A stretch of DNA of 5,127 bases from OMOG01 sp041485845 (GTDB taxonomy: Bacteria; Acidobacteriota; Terriglobia; Bryobacterales; Bryobacteraceae). How positions within the stretch are numbered: the first letter of the stretch is position 1; the number at the start of each line of letters is the position of its first letter. This document shows, one piece after another, positions 4,901 through 5,127 of this stretch. The translations under genes were made by a program, and so were the position numbers. Under the pieces are notes generated by a model. It was not told where the DNA came from, made no database searches, and saw only the letters and a program-made list of their open reading frames with translations. The stretch lies in contig JBGPKH010000649.1 in assembly GCA_041485845.1 (NCBI GenBank), forward strand, positions 1-5,127, written 5' to 3'.

Positions 4901-5127
4901 CTCCTGGTCTCCGCAGCCAGGGATTTCCGCGCGTTCTCAAGCTGCTCCAGGTCCGCGCGGAGTTGCGGCGCCCGTTCATTGCCGCTGCTCTCTACAAGCC
5001 GTTCAACCGTGCCAATCAATTCATCCAGGCGTCGCCGGGCTTCCTTCTCGACACCCCACAGCGCTCCATTGATGCTCTCTTCCCACTGCGTGCTGAGCCG
5101 GCTAAGGTTCGTATAAACCAAGTAGGA
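4897..5127 (-). CDS. C-terminal part of an unrecognised helical protein (5' end probably outside window)
   Basis: The frame is open from the window edge and gives 76 residues ending at TGA 4897-4899. TTG 5121 could start a 74-residue protein, but there is no ribosome binding site in the six bases available, and the frame stays open to the edge, so I treat it as partial. The sequence is hydrophilic and almost entirely helical, with Arg/Glu/Leu-rich stretches (KEARRRLDELIGTVERLVE, then QLRADLEQLENARKSLAAE) that could form a coiled-coil hairpin. An aromatic start segment (YLVYTNLSRLSTQWEESI) precedes them. I do not recognise the family. The 4-nt TTGA overlap with crcB suggests coupled translation and makes it part of the fluoride operon, but no function can be assigned. 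Confidence 0.65.
   Translation of the reverse strand, partial: SYLVYTNLSRLSTQWEESINGALWGVEKEARRRLDELIGTVERLVESSGNERAPQLRADLEQLENARKSLAAETRS

Noticed and set aside
4897..5127. Fluoride riboswitch ahead of crcB
   Set aside because: The sequence immediately upstream of crcB is coding and overlaps it; any riboswitch would lie before the first gene of the operon, outside the window.

Overview
The window looks like chromosomal DNA from a GC-rich bacterium with densely packed, overlapping genes. An Acidobacteria-type genome (Solibacter/Bryobacter-like) is my best guess. It rests on base composition, the corC-era order followed by exported BON and SMP-30 proteins, and general resemblance; no marker here settles it.

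Positions 1-3120 (+ strand) form one tight run in which every junction overlaps. It holds the 3' part of a CorC/HlyC-type CBS-domain protein, the ribosome-assembly GTPase Era, a small exported BON-domain protein, an exported SMP-30/gluconolactonase-like beta-propeller, and a Nudix hydrolase that probably starts at TTG. corC-era is a common housekeeping pair. The last three genes look like a lineage-specific extension, co-transcribed but without an obvious shared pathway.

Positions 3121-3454 contain no convincing conventional gene. They hold a 6-bp hairpin, a short cryptic reading frame, almost three copies of a 17-bp direct repeat whose units can each fold into a hairpin, a 24-codon reading frame with a strong ribosome binding site and a signal-peptide-like sequence, and a GC-rich hairpin with a GGAA loop where the two gene runs converge.

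Positions 3455-5127 (- strand, read right to left) form a second compact operon. It holds the end of an unrecognised helical protein, a CrcB/Fluc fluoride channel, a protein made of two DUF190 (PII-like) domains, and a single-domain DUF190 protein. The likely theme is fluoride export with PII-like accessory or sensor proteins. The total of three PII-like domains (2+1) is suggestive because PII proteins act as trimers. No complete new defence or mobile system is visible; the DUF190 arrangement and the repeat/small-ORF region are the most unusual parts.
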